From: Pithys albifrons albifrons
Lineage: Eukaryota > Chordata > Aves > Passeriformes > Thamnophilidae
NCBI RefSeq assembly: GCF_047495875.1
Contig: NC_092486.1
Location: 2,060,979 to 2,124,978 of the forward strand
Direction of reading: 5' to 3'
DNA length: 64,000 nucleotides
In this document: one piece after another, positions 24,001 through 37,790 of the stretch
How the letters are laid out: every line of letters starts with the position of its first letter
Numbering within the stretch: the first letter of the stretch is position 1
Notes under the pieces: generated by a model
What the model was told of the DNA's origin: nothing
Databases searched by the model: none
Seen by the model: only the letters and a program-made list of their open reading frames with translations
Position numbers and translations under genes: made by a program

Positions 24001-24126
24001 CTTATCTGAGAGAGAAAACCAACCCCTTACTGGGAGAGAAAACCAGCCACTTACTGGGAGAGAAAACCAGCCACTTACTGGGAGAGAAAACCAACCACTT
24101 ACTGGGAGAGAAAACCAACCACTTAC
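24001..24126 (-). repeat. 24-bp tandem array of splice-site-like units at the exon 3 donor
   Basis: About five 24-bp units lie directly against exon 3. On the minus strand each unit reads GTAAGTGG, then TTGG or CTGG, then TTTTCTCTCCCA, so each junction makes CCCAGTAAGTGG. GTAAGTGG occurs at the true donor and in three more units; the fourth extra copy is GTAAGGGG and the array ends TTTTCTCTCTCAG. Acceptor-like (pyrimidine tract plus CAG) and donor-like (GTAAGT) motifs overlap at the shared G. Translation in the exon 3 frame gives repeated SKWLVFSP with no stop until about 24002. Confidence 0.93.
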
Positions 24127-24311
24127 TGATCATGGTGGTGCCTCCAGCCAGGGCAGCCTTGGTCCCTTGGAAAAAGTCATCAGCAGATGTCATGCCCTGC
24201 TCTGGCATCTGGAACCTGGTGTGGACATCAATCCCTCCAGGAATCACCATCCTGCCGTGGGCCTCGATGGTCTTCACTCCCCCTGGCACAATCAGGTTCT
24301 CCCCTATTTGC
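24127..24311 (-). CDS. DPYSL2: DPYSL2 exon 3, start of the dihydropyrimidinase-like barrel
   Basis: The 185-bp exon completes the split Lys and encodes 61 residues from [11 protein letters not shown] to [10 protein letters not shown], ending with the first base of the next codon. The acceptor is CTCTTTTTTGCCCAG and the donor is GTAAGT at 24121-24126. The segment [20 protein letters not shown] identifies DPYSL2: DPYSL3 as I recall it has HTHFQMPYKGMTTVDDF. In true dihydropyrimidinases this site is a D-x-H-x-H metal motif; here it is DVHTR, so one metal ligand is missing, as expected for CRMPs, which are not hydrolases. The donor is the first member of a 24-bp tandem array carrying further donor-like and acceptor-like sites, and the reading frame stays open through the array (see findings). 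The next exon, expected to begin IDHVVPEP, was not found in the window. Confidence 0.95.
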
Positions 24312-27832
<3,521 letters not shown>

Positions 27833-28386
27833 CGAGGATGGGGAAAGAGAACGAGGATGGGGAGGGAGGATGAGGATGGGGAGGGAGAACGAGGATGGGG
27901 AAGGAGGACGAGGATGGGGAGGATGAGGATGGGGAGGGAGAACGAAGATGGGAAGGAAGAGGATGGGGAAGGAGAACGAGGATGGAGAGGAGGATGAGGA
28001 TGGGGAGGCAGGACGAGGATGGGCAAGGAGGACGAGGATGGGGAGGAAGAGGATGGGGAGGGAGGATGAGGATGAGGAGGGAGAACGAGGATGGGGAGGA
28101 AGAGGATGGGGAGGGAGGATGAGGATGGGGAGGGAGGACGAGGATGAGGAGGGAGGACGAGGATGGGGAGGGAGAGGATGGGGAGGGAGGATGAGGATGG
28201 GGAGGGAGAATGAAGATGGGGAAGGATGAGGATGGGGAGGGAGAACAAGGATGGGGAAGGAGGACGAGGATGGGGAGGGCGAACGATGATGGGGAGGGAG
28301 AACGAGGATGGGGAGGGAGGACGAGGATGGGGAGGGAGGACGAGGATGGGGAGGGAGGACGAGGATGGGGAGGGAGGACGAGCATG
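27833..28386. repeat. 19-bp purine-rich minisatellite
   Basis: About 29 copies of ACGAGGATGGGGAGGGAGG and variants lie here (some GAACGAGGATGGGGAAGGA). The plus strand is almost pure purine, so the tract could form G-quadruplex or triplex DNA. It is intronic. Confidence 0.92.
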
Positions 28387-28904
28387 GGTGTGTCCGTGGG
28401 GATGGGCGAGGAGCCGCTGCCAGGGCTGAAAAACTCCCGTGTCCATAAAAACAAGCGGCTCCAGCAGCCCGTTAGATGGGAATATCTTATGTAACCCCAA
28501 GTTGGTACCCTTGGATCTGCAATACCTGCCCTAAATCGGCTCCCCCAACAAGGAAAGCGAGGGAGGGGTTGGTGTTTTATATAACGGCTCCGTCGCTGCT
28601 CCCCCAGGATCGCTCCGGAACCTGCGTCTTGCCAGAAGCTTCTTGGACCCTGGACGGAACCCCCGGGGCACCAACCCGGACACCGAGTCCACCCTGGGCA
28701 CACACCGAGGGTGGGGAGCCAACCCCGGGAATACCCCGAGGGATGGGTGACCCTTCCAGGAGAATACACCGAGGGCTGGGAGAGCCCCCCGGCGGCACAG
28801 AGAGCCCCCGGGCACAGCCCAAGGACACCGAGCCCCCCGCCCAGGGGTCCCTGGTGCCCACCCGGGGCCGGGGTCCCAAGGGGGGAGCCGCTGGAGCCAC
28901 CCCC
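28387..28904. other. Unique GC-rich sequence between two arrays
   Basis: This stretch has no recognisable exon or transposon. It lies between the purine array and the GGGCTC array in the exon 1B intron. Confidence 0.5.
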
Positions 28905-29520
28905 GGGCTGGGGCTCAGCATCCCCCGGGCTGGGGTTCAGCTCCCCCAGTCGGGGCTCAGCATCCCCATGGCTGGGGCTCAGCATCCCCCAGGCTGGGGC
29001 TCAGCATCCCCCGGGGCTGGGGCTCAGCACCCCCAGTCGGGGCTCAGCATCCCCCGGGCTGGGGCTCAGCATCCCCCGGGCTGGGGTTCAGCACCCCCAG
29101 TCGGGGCTCAGCAACCCCCGGGCTGGGGCTCAGCACCCCCCGCGCTGGGTCTCAGCACCCCCCGGTCGGGGCTCAGCATCCCCCGGGCTGGGGCTCAGCA
29201 TTCCCGGGCTGGTGCTCAGCAACCCCCGCGCTGGGGCTCAGCAACCCCCGGTCGGGGCTCAGCATCCCCATGGCTGGGGCTCAGTAACCCCCCGGGCTGG
29301 GGCTCAGCATCCCCGGGCTGGGGCTCAGCAACCCCCGGGCCGGTCCCTCCGAGCCCACCGAGCCCCCCGGGCTGGGGCTCAGCATCCTCGGGGCCGGTCC
29401 CCTGAATCCCCCGAGTCCCCCGGCCGGGGTTCAGCATCCTCGGGGCCGGTCCCCTGAGCCCCCCGAGCCCTCCGGCCGGGGCTCAGCATCCCCTGGGCCG
29501 GGGCTCAGCATCCCCCGGGC
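28905..29520. repeat. ~20-21-bp GC-rich minisatellite just inside the exon 1B intron
   Basis: Around 28 imperfect copies of GGGCTGGGGCTCAGCATCCC lie on the plus strand, with variants such as GGTCGGGGCTCAGC. The array begins about 140 bp downstream of the exon 1B donor in transcript direction. It is very GC-rich with many runs of three to five G or C. Confidence 0.9.
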
Positions 29521-29659
29521 CGCCCCCCCGGCGCTGCAGCGCAGGAAGCGCCGCATTATCCCTGATCCCATTATCCTGCCCCAGCCCCGCATCGCTCCGG
29601 CACACAAAGGGCTCCAGCCCCGCGCTCCCCTCCCCCTTCCCCGCCGCTATTCCACTCAC

Positions 29660-29698
29660 CGTGATCCGCGGAATGTTCTTCTTGCCCTGATAAGACAT
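29660..29698 (-). CDS. DPYSL2: DPYSL2 exon 1B, start of short isoform CRMP2B
   Basis: The exon encodes MSYQGKKNIPRIT, the 13-residue start shared by CRMP2B and close paralogues. The ATG is at 29698 with a G at -3. The exon ends ACG followed by a consensus donor GTGAGT (29654-29659), phase 0, and continues with SDRLLIKGG of exon 2, which gives the expected CRMP family N-terminus. It is an alternative to exon 1A, 17.3 kb upstream. It lies in a GC-rich island and its 5' leader continues above 29698. A GC-rich minisatellite begins about 140 bp into the following intron. The paralogue DPYSL3 starts with the same residues, so the call to DPYSL2 rests on exons 1A and 3. Confidence 0.95.
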
Positions 29699-30018
29699 CT
29701 CGGCAAATCACCCCGCGGGGGATTTACGCGATAATGGGAATTATTTTTTGTTTCAAGGAGAGGCGCGGCGGCTGCTGCACCGCTATTGTCTCCCGCGCAG
29801 CAACTGCTCCGCCACCTCCCCTCCACCGGCGTAATTAAAACAAAAAAAATTAAAAAAAAATAAAACAGGATTAAAAATAAATCCCTCGAGGCCAAATCGC
29901 TGCGATCCGGGGAAGGGGAGCGGGGGCGGCGCGGGGAGGCGAACAGCGCTGTCCGCAATGGCAGGAGCGGGAGACGCGGCCAGCCCTGCGCGGATCCCTT
30001 TCTTCCCTGTGCCCGGAG

Positions 30019-30165
30019 CTCGGCCCAGCCCCGGCAGAGCCCAGCCCAGCCCGGCAAAGCCCAACCCAGCCCGGCAAAGCCCAACCCAGCCCGGCAAAGC
30101 CCAACCCAACCAGGCAAAGCCCAACCCAACCAGGCAAAGCCAAGCCCAGCCCAGCCCAGCCCGGT
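30019..30165. repeat. 20-bp GC-rich minisatellite in the exon 1B 5' flank
   Basis: There are about seven imperfect copies of AGCCCGGCAAAGCCCAACCC and variants (CCAACCAGGCAAAGC). The array lies about 320-470 bp upstream of the exon 1B ATG, between the ATG and the CCAAT/octamer block. Confidence 0.85.
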
Positions 30166-30249
30166 CCGGCCCCGCCCCCGCGGGAGAGGCTCCCGCGCTC
30201 CCGGGCCACGCCCCCACCCAACTCGCCGCACCATTGGCTGAGCGCCCGC

Positions 30250-30314
30250 CTGTATGCAAATGACACCGCCCGCCCTCCAATGGGAAATCGGAAGACGCTC
30301 CTGTATGCAAATGA
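30250..30314. promoter_or_regulatory. Duplicated octamer module CTGTATGCAAATGA
   Basis: The exact 14-bp sequence CTGTATGCAAATGA occurs at 30250-30263 and again at 30301-30314, 51 bp apart. Each contains the POU-domain octamer ATGCAAAT, and each is preceded by a CCAAT-type box (30231 and 30277). The spacing and the exact copy suggest paired binding sites in the exon 1B promoter. Binding is inferred, not shown. Confidence 0.6.
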
Positions 30315-30379
30315 GGGAGTGGGAGGGGCTGCCGGCGGCGGAGCGGGGGGGGCGTGGAGGGGACAGACGGGGGTAAGTC

Positions 30380-30452
30380 GGGATACACCGAGATAAATCG
30401 GGATACACCGGGATAAATCGGGATACACCGGGATAAATCGAGATACGCGGAG
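30380..30452. repeat. 20-bp repeat GGGATACACC/GGGATAAATC
   Basis: Three to four alternating copies of GGATACACCG and GGATAAATCG give a 20-bp period immediately upstream of the paired octamers. It is a short array within the promoter island. Confidence 0.8.
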
Positions 30453-30589
30453 CGGGATACGCATCCTCCCGCTGCCACCGAGCCGCCGCCCTGCGGGGAA
30501 GCTCCCGGGGAGCGGAACTGCTGCGCTGGGAGGGCAGGGCGGGGCAGCGCAGCCGCGCGGCGCAGAGGGACGGCTGCCCACCCATCACC

Positions 30590-32088
30590 CATCATCCATC
30601 CCCCGCCGGGGATGCGAGACCCCCGGGAGCAGGGGGAGTGACCCCCATCCCGGGAGGTGCGGACACCCCATCCATACCCTCCGGGGGGCCTGTGAGACCC
30701 CCGGGAGCAGGGGGAGTGATCCCCATCCCGGGAGATGCGGACACCCCACCCATCCCTACCGGGGATATGAGACCCCCGGGAGGAGGGGGAGTGACCCCCA
30801 TCCCGTGGGATGCGGACACTCCCATCCATCCCCCACCGGGGATGCGAGACCCCCGGGAGCAGGGGGAGTGACCCCCATCCCGTGGGATGCGGACACTCCC
30901 ATCCATCCCCTACCGGGGATATGAGACCCCCGGGAGGAGGGGGAGTGACCCCCATCCCGTGGGATGCGGACACCCCCATCCATCCCCCGGGAGGAGGGGA
31001 AGTGACCCCCATCCCGGGAGATGCGGACACCCCCATCCATCCTCCGCTGAGGGTGTGAGACCCCAGGGAGGAGGGGGCGTGACCCCCATCTCGGGACATG
31101 CGGACACCCTCCCGGGGAATGCGGACACCGAATCCATCCCCCTCTGGAGCTGTGACACCCCCGGGAGGAGGGGGAGTAACCCCCCATCCCGGGAGATCCA
31201 GACACCCCATCCATCCCCCGCCGGGGCTGTGAGACCCCCGGGGGGAGAGGGAGTGACCCCCATCCCGTGGCATGCGGACACTCCATCCCGGGGGATGCAG
31301 ACACCGAATCCAAACCCGCCGGGGATGCGAGAACCCCGGGAGGAGGGGAAGTGACCCCCCATCCCAGGAGATGTGGACACCCCATCCATCCCCCACCGGG
31401 GATGTGAGACCCCCGGGAGGAGGGGAAGTGACCCCCATCCCGTGGGATGCGGACACTCCATCCCAGGGGCTGCAGACACCCCATCCATCCCCTACGGGGA
31501 ACGAGAGACCCCCGGGAGGAGGGGAAGTGACCCCTATCCCGGGTGATGCGGACACCCCCATCCATCCCCCGCCGAGGGTGTGAGACCCCAGGGAGGAGGG
31601 GGCGTGACCCCCATCTCGGGACATGCGGACACCCTCCCGGGGAATGCGGACACCGAATCCATCCCCCTCTGGAGCTGTGACACCCCCGGGAAGAGGGGAA
31701 GTGACCCCCATCCCGTGGGATGCGGACATTCCATCCCGGGGGATGCGGACATTCCATCCCGGGGGATGCAGACACCCCATCCAAACCCGCCGGGGATGCC
31801 ACACCCCCGGGAGGAGGGGGAGTAACCCCCCATCCCGGGAGATCCAGACACCCCATCCATCCCCCGCCGGGGCTGTGAGACCCCCGGGAGGAGGGGGAGT
31901 GACCCCCATCCCGTGGGATGCGGACATTCCATCCCGGGGGATGCGGACATTCCATCCCGGGGGATGCGGACACCCCATCCAAACCCGCCGGGGATGCGAC
32001 ACCCCCGGGAGGAGGGGGAGTAACCCCCCATCCCGGGAGATGTGGACACCCCATCCATCCCCTGCCGGGGCTGTGAGACCCCCGGGAG
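30590..32088. repeat. ~77-bp GC-rich minisatellite upstream of exon 1B
   Basis: About 1.5 kb of tandem units contain GGATGCGGACACCCCATCC, a GAGACCCCCGGGAG-type core and GAGTGACCCCCATCCCG. The core recurs near 30638, 30717, 30791, 30868 and 30944, giving a period of 74-79 bp; later units are interrupted by extra GGATGCGGACATTCCATCCC segments. It is about 0.9 kb upstream of the exon 1B ATG and lies within the exon 1A to exon 2 intron. Long open frames here are a product of the repeat. Confidence 0.9.
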
Positions 32089-34234
32089 CAGCAGAGGATG
32101 CCCCGTGGGGAACACGCTGCTCTCCATCTTCTTTGTCCCACCCTGCCCTTTCTGCCCTCCCAATTAGGAAACTGGAGGAGGGAAACGAAGGTTTGAAGCT
32201 GCTCCCTACGAGAAAACTGGGGGGAAAAACAAGGTTTGGAGCCACTCCCGGCCCTTTGGTTGCCCAGTCTGCCTTTTCCCACAGCTTGTCCAGAAAATCC
32301 AACCAGGATTCACCCCCCACACACCCCTGTGGTCACTAACCTGAAGTTTTAGTGCCAGGGCAATGTGGGCTCAGAGCTCCACACCCAAGTGTGGGTTCCT
32401 CTCTGGTCCAATCCTTACTATTCCAGTGCTGCCAACTCCGTGTTCCATGTTTCAGTCACACTTGGATCTTAAATTTCTCAGTCCCTGAACTCCATAAAAT
32501 GGTACTTCAAGGAAAGAAGTGCATTAAATGGCATAAATATTTTCCTCCTTATTTGCAGTGCAGGGAAGAGAGTAGAGCTTTGTGAGCAGGGCAGGTTCCT
32601 CTGACTTCAGCTGTGCTGGGGAAAGGTCCAACACACCTTTTGGAGAGCTCAGAAATAGCACAAATCCACTTCTGCTTGAAGGTTAAGGACCAAAGACTTA
32701 CCTTCTTCCCTCAATCCTGAGGCAATTTCACATCCTGCAAACTGCAAGTTCCTCCTGTCACAGAATGTGATGATCTTTACATACCCAACATGTGAGGAAA
32801 TGAAACCTTTGGTCTGTGATAGAAATAAATCACTTTAGAGACAACATCTGTTCAAACAGGTGCCTGTCAGGGCCTTCTACATCCTTCCATTCACAGGGAG
32901 TTAAAAGGAAAAGAGTAAAGGAGCTTTTCCTGGCTGTGGGCAGGACATCAGGCAACATTAAGGAGCTGATATGCCAATCAGTTAATATCCAATTAGCAGC
33001 AAATGAAAAAGTGGCTCATTATGACAGTGGCAAAACATTTAATTTGTTGGCCTGTAGGGCTTTATTTTGATTTAATGATTAGAACAGACAATCCTAAATG
33101 AGTTGTCCTGCCCCTCTGATCCGTGCTGGGAGAAGTCGTGAAACCTCAGCAGGTTTTTGCACAAGAATCTGCATCAGGTCTCTAAATTTAGACTCAAACT
33201 GTTCCTTTTTCCCTCTTTCATGCCAGTTTTGCTCCTCAGTTTCATGTCTGAGTGGTTTTGTGCCTTTGGTTGGAGGTAAGAAAGTGCCTTCAGCTCCCAG
33301 AGGGGAAGCCCAAGGGGTTGAGAGGTGGCACCAAGGCCCTTGGGCAGCACATCAGAGGTGCCAAATGCAGCAGCCAGTTCAAGATCCTGCCCTGGCAGCA
33401 CCAACGTGAGGATAAACCACAAACATGGGCACAGCCAACCATCCCTCCACCTCCCACAGGGCTTTTCTCCACTGGTGGGGCACTTTGAGGGGCTTGATGT
33501 TCTCAGCACACTGAAACACCTCAAGCCCATCTCAAAACCAGCAATTTCAAACACTTTTTTTTGCTTTAAAAAGGCTCCTCAGGGCACAGGGGTTAAATTT
33601 AGACCAGCAGAACTCAAAGGCTGAGTATTCCACACCCAGAAATTCCATACTGAGACATTCCATAACTCCAATCCTGAAGGGACAAGGTGAGAAAGTACAA
33701 CCAATCTCCAGGTGACACTCAGGTGACTTTTCCTTCCCATCAAGAACCTGAGTAGCACAGAATAAAATAAAGGAGGAGATTAAAGGGCTGGAAAACACAG
33801 TTGTTCAACATGCAACATCTACACAGCACCAGGTTTCTAAAACCTTCAGGTGATTTGGGATCAAACTCAGCTCCCAGGTGTGTCTTGGAGCTCCATCACA
33901 CCAATATGGCCCAAGGTTCTTTTCTTTCAGCTAAAAAGTTGTCAAAATACATGATGTAAAATGAAGGTAGTTGCAAACTGGCCTTGCTGAGAGGTGAGGA
34001 GTGGATATAAAATACATGATGTAAAATAAATGTAGTTGCAAACTGGCTTGTTTAGCCTTGCTGAGAGGTGAGGAGTGGATGGATATTCCCTGCTGAATAA
34101 ACACACATGAGGGGAGGGGATCAGGAGGGAAAGGGAAGAGCCAAAGGGCAGCATTGGGATGAGAACAAGTAGGGAACAGAATCTGGAATTACTGAGGTGT
34201 GTCCTGCTCTTTTTGGGTGGTTCTGATGGACCAA
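32089..34234. other. Unique intron sequence upstream of the 77-bp array
   Basis: The stretch is non-coding. AT-rich, TAAT-rich sequence at 32930-33070 looks like possible conserved non-coding DNA. A short direct duplication lies at 33942-34085 (AAATACATGATGTAAAAT twice). No exon was recognised. Confidence 0.5.
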
Positions 34235-34330
34235 CCTGGGCCATGGAAGGTGTCCCTGCCTGGGGCAGAGGTTGGAACCAGATGAGCTTTAAGGTCCTTT
34301 CCAACCCAAACCATTCCATGATTGTGGGAT
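34235..34330 (+). mobile_element. CR1 3' tail fragment
   Basis: The fragment contains GGAAGGTGTCCCTGCC, AAGGTCCTTTCCAACCC and AACCATTCCATGATTG, which is the CR1 3' end only. Confidence 0.8.
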
Positions 34331-35754
34331 TCATTCCTCTGGCAAAGCTCTAATTTATGCATAAATTCCCTCTGTAAACTGAATAAATAAAAATAATTCT
34401 CTATGAAATGTCAGGGTCTTTTGTTAAGAGAATTGAACCCCTCTCAGGTGCCCATTCTTGGGCCAGGATTGGCACCAGCCACATCTTGTGAGGTTCTTTG
34501 CAGCAAAAAAACCCCCCTTATTTCATGTTCAAATTTTGTCTGAATTTATCTTCTGGAAAGGTCTGGAAAGGGAAATGGCACAAGAATATGAGAATATGTC
34601 TGTGCAGTGATAATCTATGCTAAAATAAATCATGGAAATCAATTTACAGCAGCTCTGAATCTTCACTCACAGATTCTGTGAAGTCCCATAAAACACTTTG
34701 GCAAAGAGTTTTTATTCCCACTGGGGAGCTGCTGGATGGTTGGGAAAAAAAATTATTAAAAGGGTTTCTCCCCCTGTGGAATTTTAGCAACAAACCCCAC
34801 AGAATTTCTGCACCATCCAATTGCTTTTCCTCTTTCTGAATTCTTAAAGGTTTATCCACAAGGATGTTTTGCCCTGAAATTAAAAAAAAAAAAAACCAAC
34901 TTGCCAATGGAAAAATACGTTTGGAAGTGCAATGAAAGGAGGGATCAGAGATGGATTTGAAGCATTCCTGAAGTGGCTGAAATTCTGGCTTTGGAGTTCC
35001 CTTTAGGCTTTGTCAGATGGAAATAATCCCATTCCCTGGGGGAGAATTCCCAAGCTCAGTGAGGATCCTGTTGCTGTGATCAGAGGCAGCAGGACTGGGC
35101 CAGAAGAGCTCAGGGTTTCACCCATCAGGCCCCAATTTTCTGTCATGATTCTCCCCACACCAATTTCTGCAGAGTCTCAATGACTTGAGAGGAATTTTCC
35201 CCCAGATCCAGGAACCTCCTGCACCTTTGGGAGTGTTGGGAGGATCAAATCCAGGTTGATACAGGGCAGGAGTTACATCTGCCCTTCCCAAAAGATGGTG
35301 AAAGAATTGCCCATTATTAATTATTCTAAATTAAATTACAAGGGGAATTATACCTTCCAAGGAGCATCTTGTGTTTTATTCTCTTACATGAGAAAATTCA
35401 GTGTGTCATGATATGGAAATGCCCCTATGAGGAGGTAAAAATCACAGGAGTTCTCAGAGAAACAGCTGAATTGTTTGAGAACAGAGACTGTTGTAGGTTA
35501 CCAAGGACATGTTCCCTTTCTGGCCACACAAACAGGTCAATAAAAATGTCCATTCACTCTGCAGATTAAAATTAATATACCAATTGATTTTGTTCCTTTT
35601 ACAATCCCAGGAAACCTTCAGGAGGCTCAGAAAGAACCTTTTAAAAAGGCTGTTGCTGTCATGGTGTGTTTCTTAGAGGAAATTTCTGAATTGTCCTTAA
35701 ACAAGCTGGAGCTGCTGCTCCAGAGTTCACTCCCCATCAGATAATCAGGGATGA
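34331..35754. other. Unique intron sequence
   Basis: No gene or clear repeat is seen; there is an A-run at about 34881-34894. Confidence 0.45.
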
Positions 35755-36735
35755 GCCTCCTCAGGCTCCTGGACAGGGATTGCTCTGTCATGGCTTGTTC
35801 AATTCACAGCACAATGTTCTGTCCTCTCTGAACCACTCCCAGCCACATCATGCCCTGCCCTGCACTGTGATCCCAGTTCTGGAATAAAGTCCATTTGGGC
35901 ATCCCTGTCCTGCCTCCCCTTTCCTGCTCTGGCACTTCCATACCCATGGCAACCATGGGGAGGGCTGAGAAATGCCAGTTTTCAGTGATTTTCACTGTTC
36001 CTTGCCATTATTCAGGGGTTGGACTTGATGATGACCCTTCCAATCTCAACTGTTCTGAGATTCTGGGGTTAGAATCCCTTCTCCTTCCCAAAAACTCACA
36101 GGGCAAACCATCAGATAATCAGGGATGATCCAGCCCTTCTCAGGCTCCTGGACAGGGATTGCTCTGTCATGGCTTGTTCAATTCACAGCACAATGTTCTG
36201 TCCTCTCCCAGCCACATCATGCCCTGCCCTGCACTGCAAACCCAGAAATTCTGGAATAAAGTCCATTTGGGCATCCCTGTCCTGCCTCCCCTTTCCTGCT
36301 CTGGCATCTCCATGCCCATGGCAACCATGAAGAGGGCTGAGAAATGCCTTTTTTCAGTGATTTTCACTGTTTCCTGTTATTTTAAGGTTGGACTAGATGA
36401 TGACCCTTCCAACCCTCACTGTTCTGGGATTCTGGGATTAGAATCCCTTCTCCTTCCCAAAAACCCACAGGGCAAAGCATCAGATCATCAGGGATGAGAC
36501 TCCTCAGGCTCCTGGACAGGGGTTGCTCTGTCATGGCTTGTTCAATTCACAGCACAATGTTCTGTCCTCTCTGAACCCCTCCCAGCCACATCATGCCCTG
36601 CACTGTAACACCGAAAGTTCTGGAACAAAGACATTTGGGCATCCCTGTCCTGCCTCCCCTTTCCTGCTCTGGCACCTCCATGCCCATGGGAACCATGGGG
36701 AAGGGTGAGAAATGCCTGTTTTCAGTGATTTCCAT
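35755..36735. repeat. ~370-bp tandem repeat, 2.6 copies, split by CR1
   Basis: Units carry GGCTCCTGGACAGGGATTGC (about 35764, 36143 and 36506), GCTTGTTCAATTCACAGCAC and CATTTGGGCATCCCTGTCC. Each full unit ends with a CR1-like tail (TTGGACTTGATGATGACCC). The third unit stops near 36735 at a CR1 insertion and resumes at 37791-37910. Confidence 0.9.
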
Positions 36736-37790
36736 AGAATCACAGAATCAGTTGGGTTGGAAGAGACTTCTGAGATCATCCAGCCCACCCCTTGATCCAA
36801 CCCTACTGGGATCACCAGTCCAGGGCCCTTGGCTGGTGATCCCAGTAGGGTTGGATCAAGACATGGTGGATTCTCTGTCCCTGGAGGTGTTTAAGAGGAC
36901 ACTCAGTGCCACATCCAGTCTCACTTTAAACACCTCCAGGGATGGAGAATCCACCCTCTCTCTGGGCAGAACATTCCAAGGCCTGACCACCCTCTCTGCA
37001 AAGAATTCCCTCCCAAGATCCATCCCAAACCTGCCCTGGCACAGCTTAAGGCTGTGCCCTCTTGTGCCATTGCTGGTTGTGTGGGAGAAGAGCCCAACCC
37101 CCCCTGGGTCCAACCTCCTGTCAGGCAGTTCCAGACAGTGCTGAGGTCCCCCCTGAGCCTCCTCTTCTCCAGGCTGAACACCCCCAGCTCCCTCAGCCTC
37201 TCCCCACAGGGCTGGGGCTCCAGTCCCTTCTCCAGCCTCGTTGCTCTTCTCACTTGGGTTCCAAGAGACCTCTGAGATCATCAAGTCCAACCCTTGATCC
37301 AACCCCACTGGGATCACCAGCCCAGGGCACAGACTGCCCTGGGCTGGTGATCCCAGTGGGGTTGGATCAAGACATGGTGGATTGTCTGTCCCTGGAGGTG
37401 TTTCAGAGGACACTCAGTGCCACATCCAGTCCCTTCTCCAGCCTCGTTGCTCTTCTCTGGCCCCGCTCCAGCCCCTCAATCTCTTTCCTCAACTGAGGGG
37501 CCCAGAACTGAACACAACACTCAAGGTGTGGCCTCCCCAAGGCAGAGTCCAGGGGAAGGGTCACTGCCCTGGGCCTGCTGGCCACGCTAGTTTGGATCCA
37601 GGCCAGGATCCCCTTGGCCTTCTTGGCCACCTGGGCACACTGGTGGCTCCTGTTGAGCTTCCTGTCCCTCAGTCCCCCCAGGTCCCTCTGCCTGGCTGCT
37701 CTCCAGCCACTCTGTGCCCAGCCTGGAGCTCTGCAGGGCTTGGGGTGGCCAAAGGGCAGGACCTGCACTTGGCCTTGTTGAACTTCATCC
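36736..37790 (-). mobile_element. CR1 composite copy inserted in the ~370-bp tandem repeat
   Basis: This reversed CR1 starts with the tail ATAGAATCACAGAATCAG and runs to TTGAACTTCATCCC. It has two palindromes: 28-bp arms at 36791-36818/36833-36860 and 37-bp arms at 37293-37329/37335-37371. The second lies in a module (37252-37425) between 32-bp direct repeats at 37220-37251 and 37426-37457. Confidence 0.88.
37293..37371. repeat. Perfect palindrome, 37-bp arms, 5-bp loop
   Basis: The left arm begins CTTGATCCAACCCCACTGGG (37293) and the right arm (37335-37371) is its exact reverse complement, with a loop CAGAC. It lies in the CR1 module. Confidence 0.95.

Larger units (their letters stand above)
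29699..30585 (-). promoter_or_regulatory. DPYSL2: CpG-rich promoter region of DPYSL2 exon 1B
   Basis: The sequence directly upstream of the exon 1B ATG is GC- and CpG-rich. It contains two CCAAT-type boxes (CCATTGG at 30231-30237, read in reverse as CCAATGG, and CCAAT at 30277-30281) and two POU octamers. A T-rich/A-rich stretch at 29830-29880 lies nearer the exon, probably in the leader or core promoter. The transcription start cannot be placed from sequence alone. The octamer and CCAAT pairs are 530-620 bp above the ATG. Confidence 0.65.

Noticed and set aside
29783..32320. 845-codon minus-strand open frame upstream of exon 1B
   Set aside because: It runs through the 77-bp GC array and the promoter island; GC-rich repeats lack stops. 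It has no domain and overlaps promoter elements.
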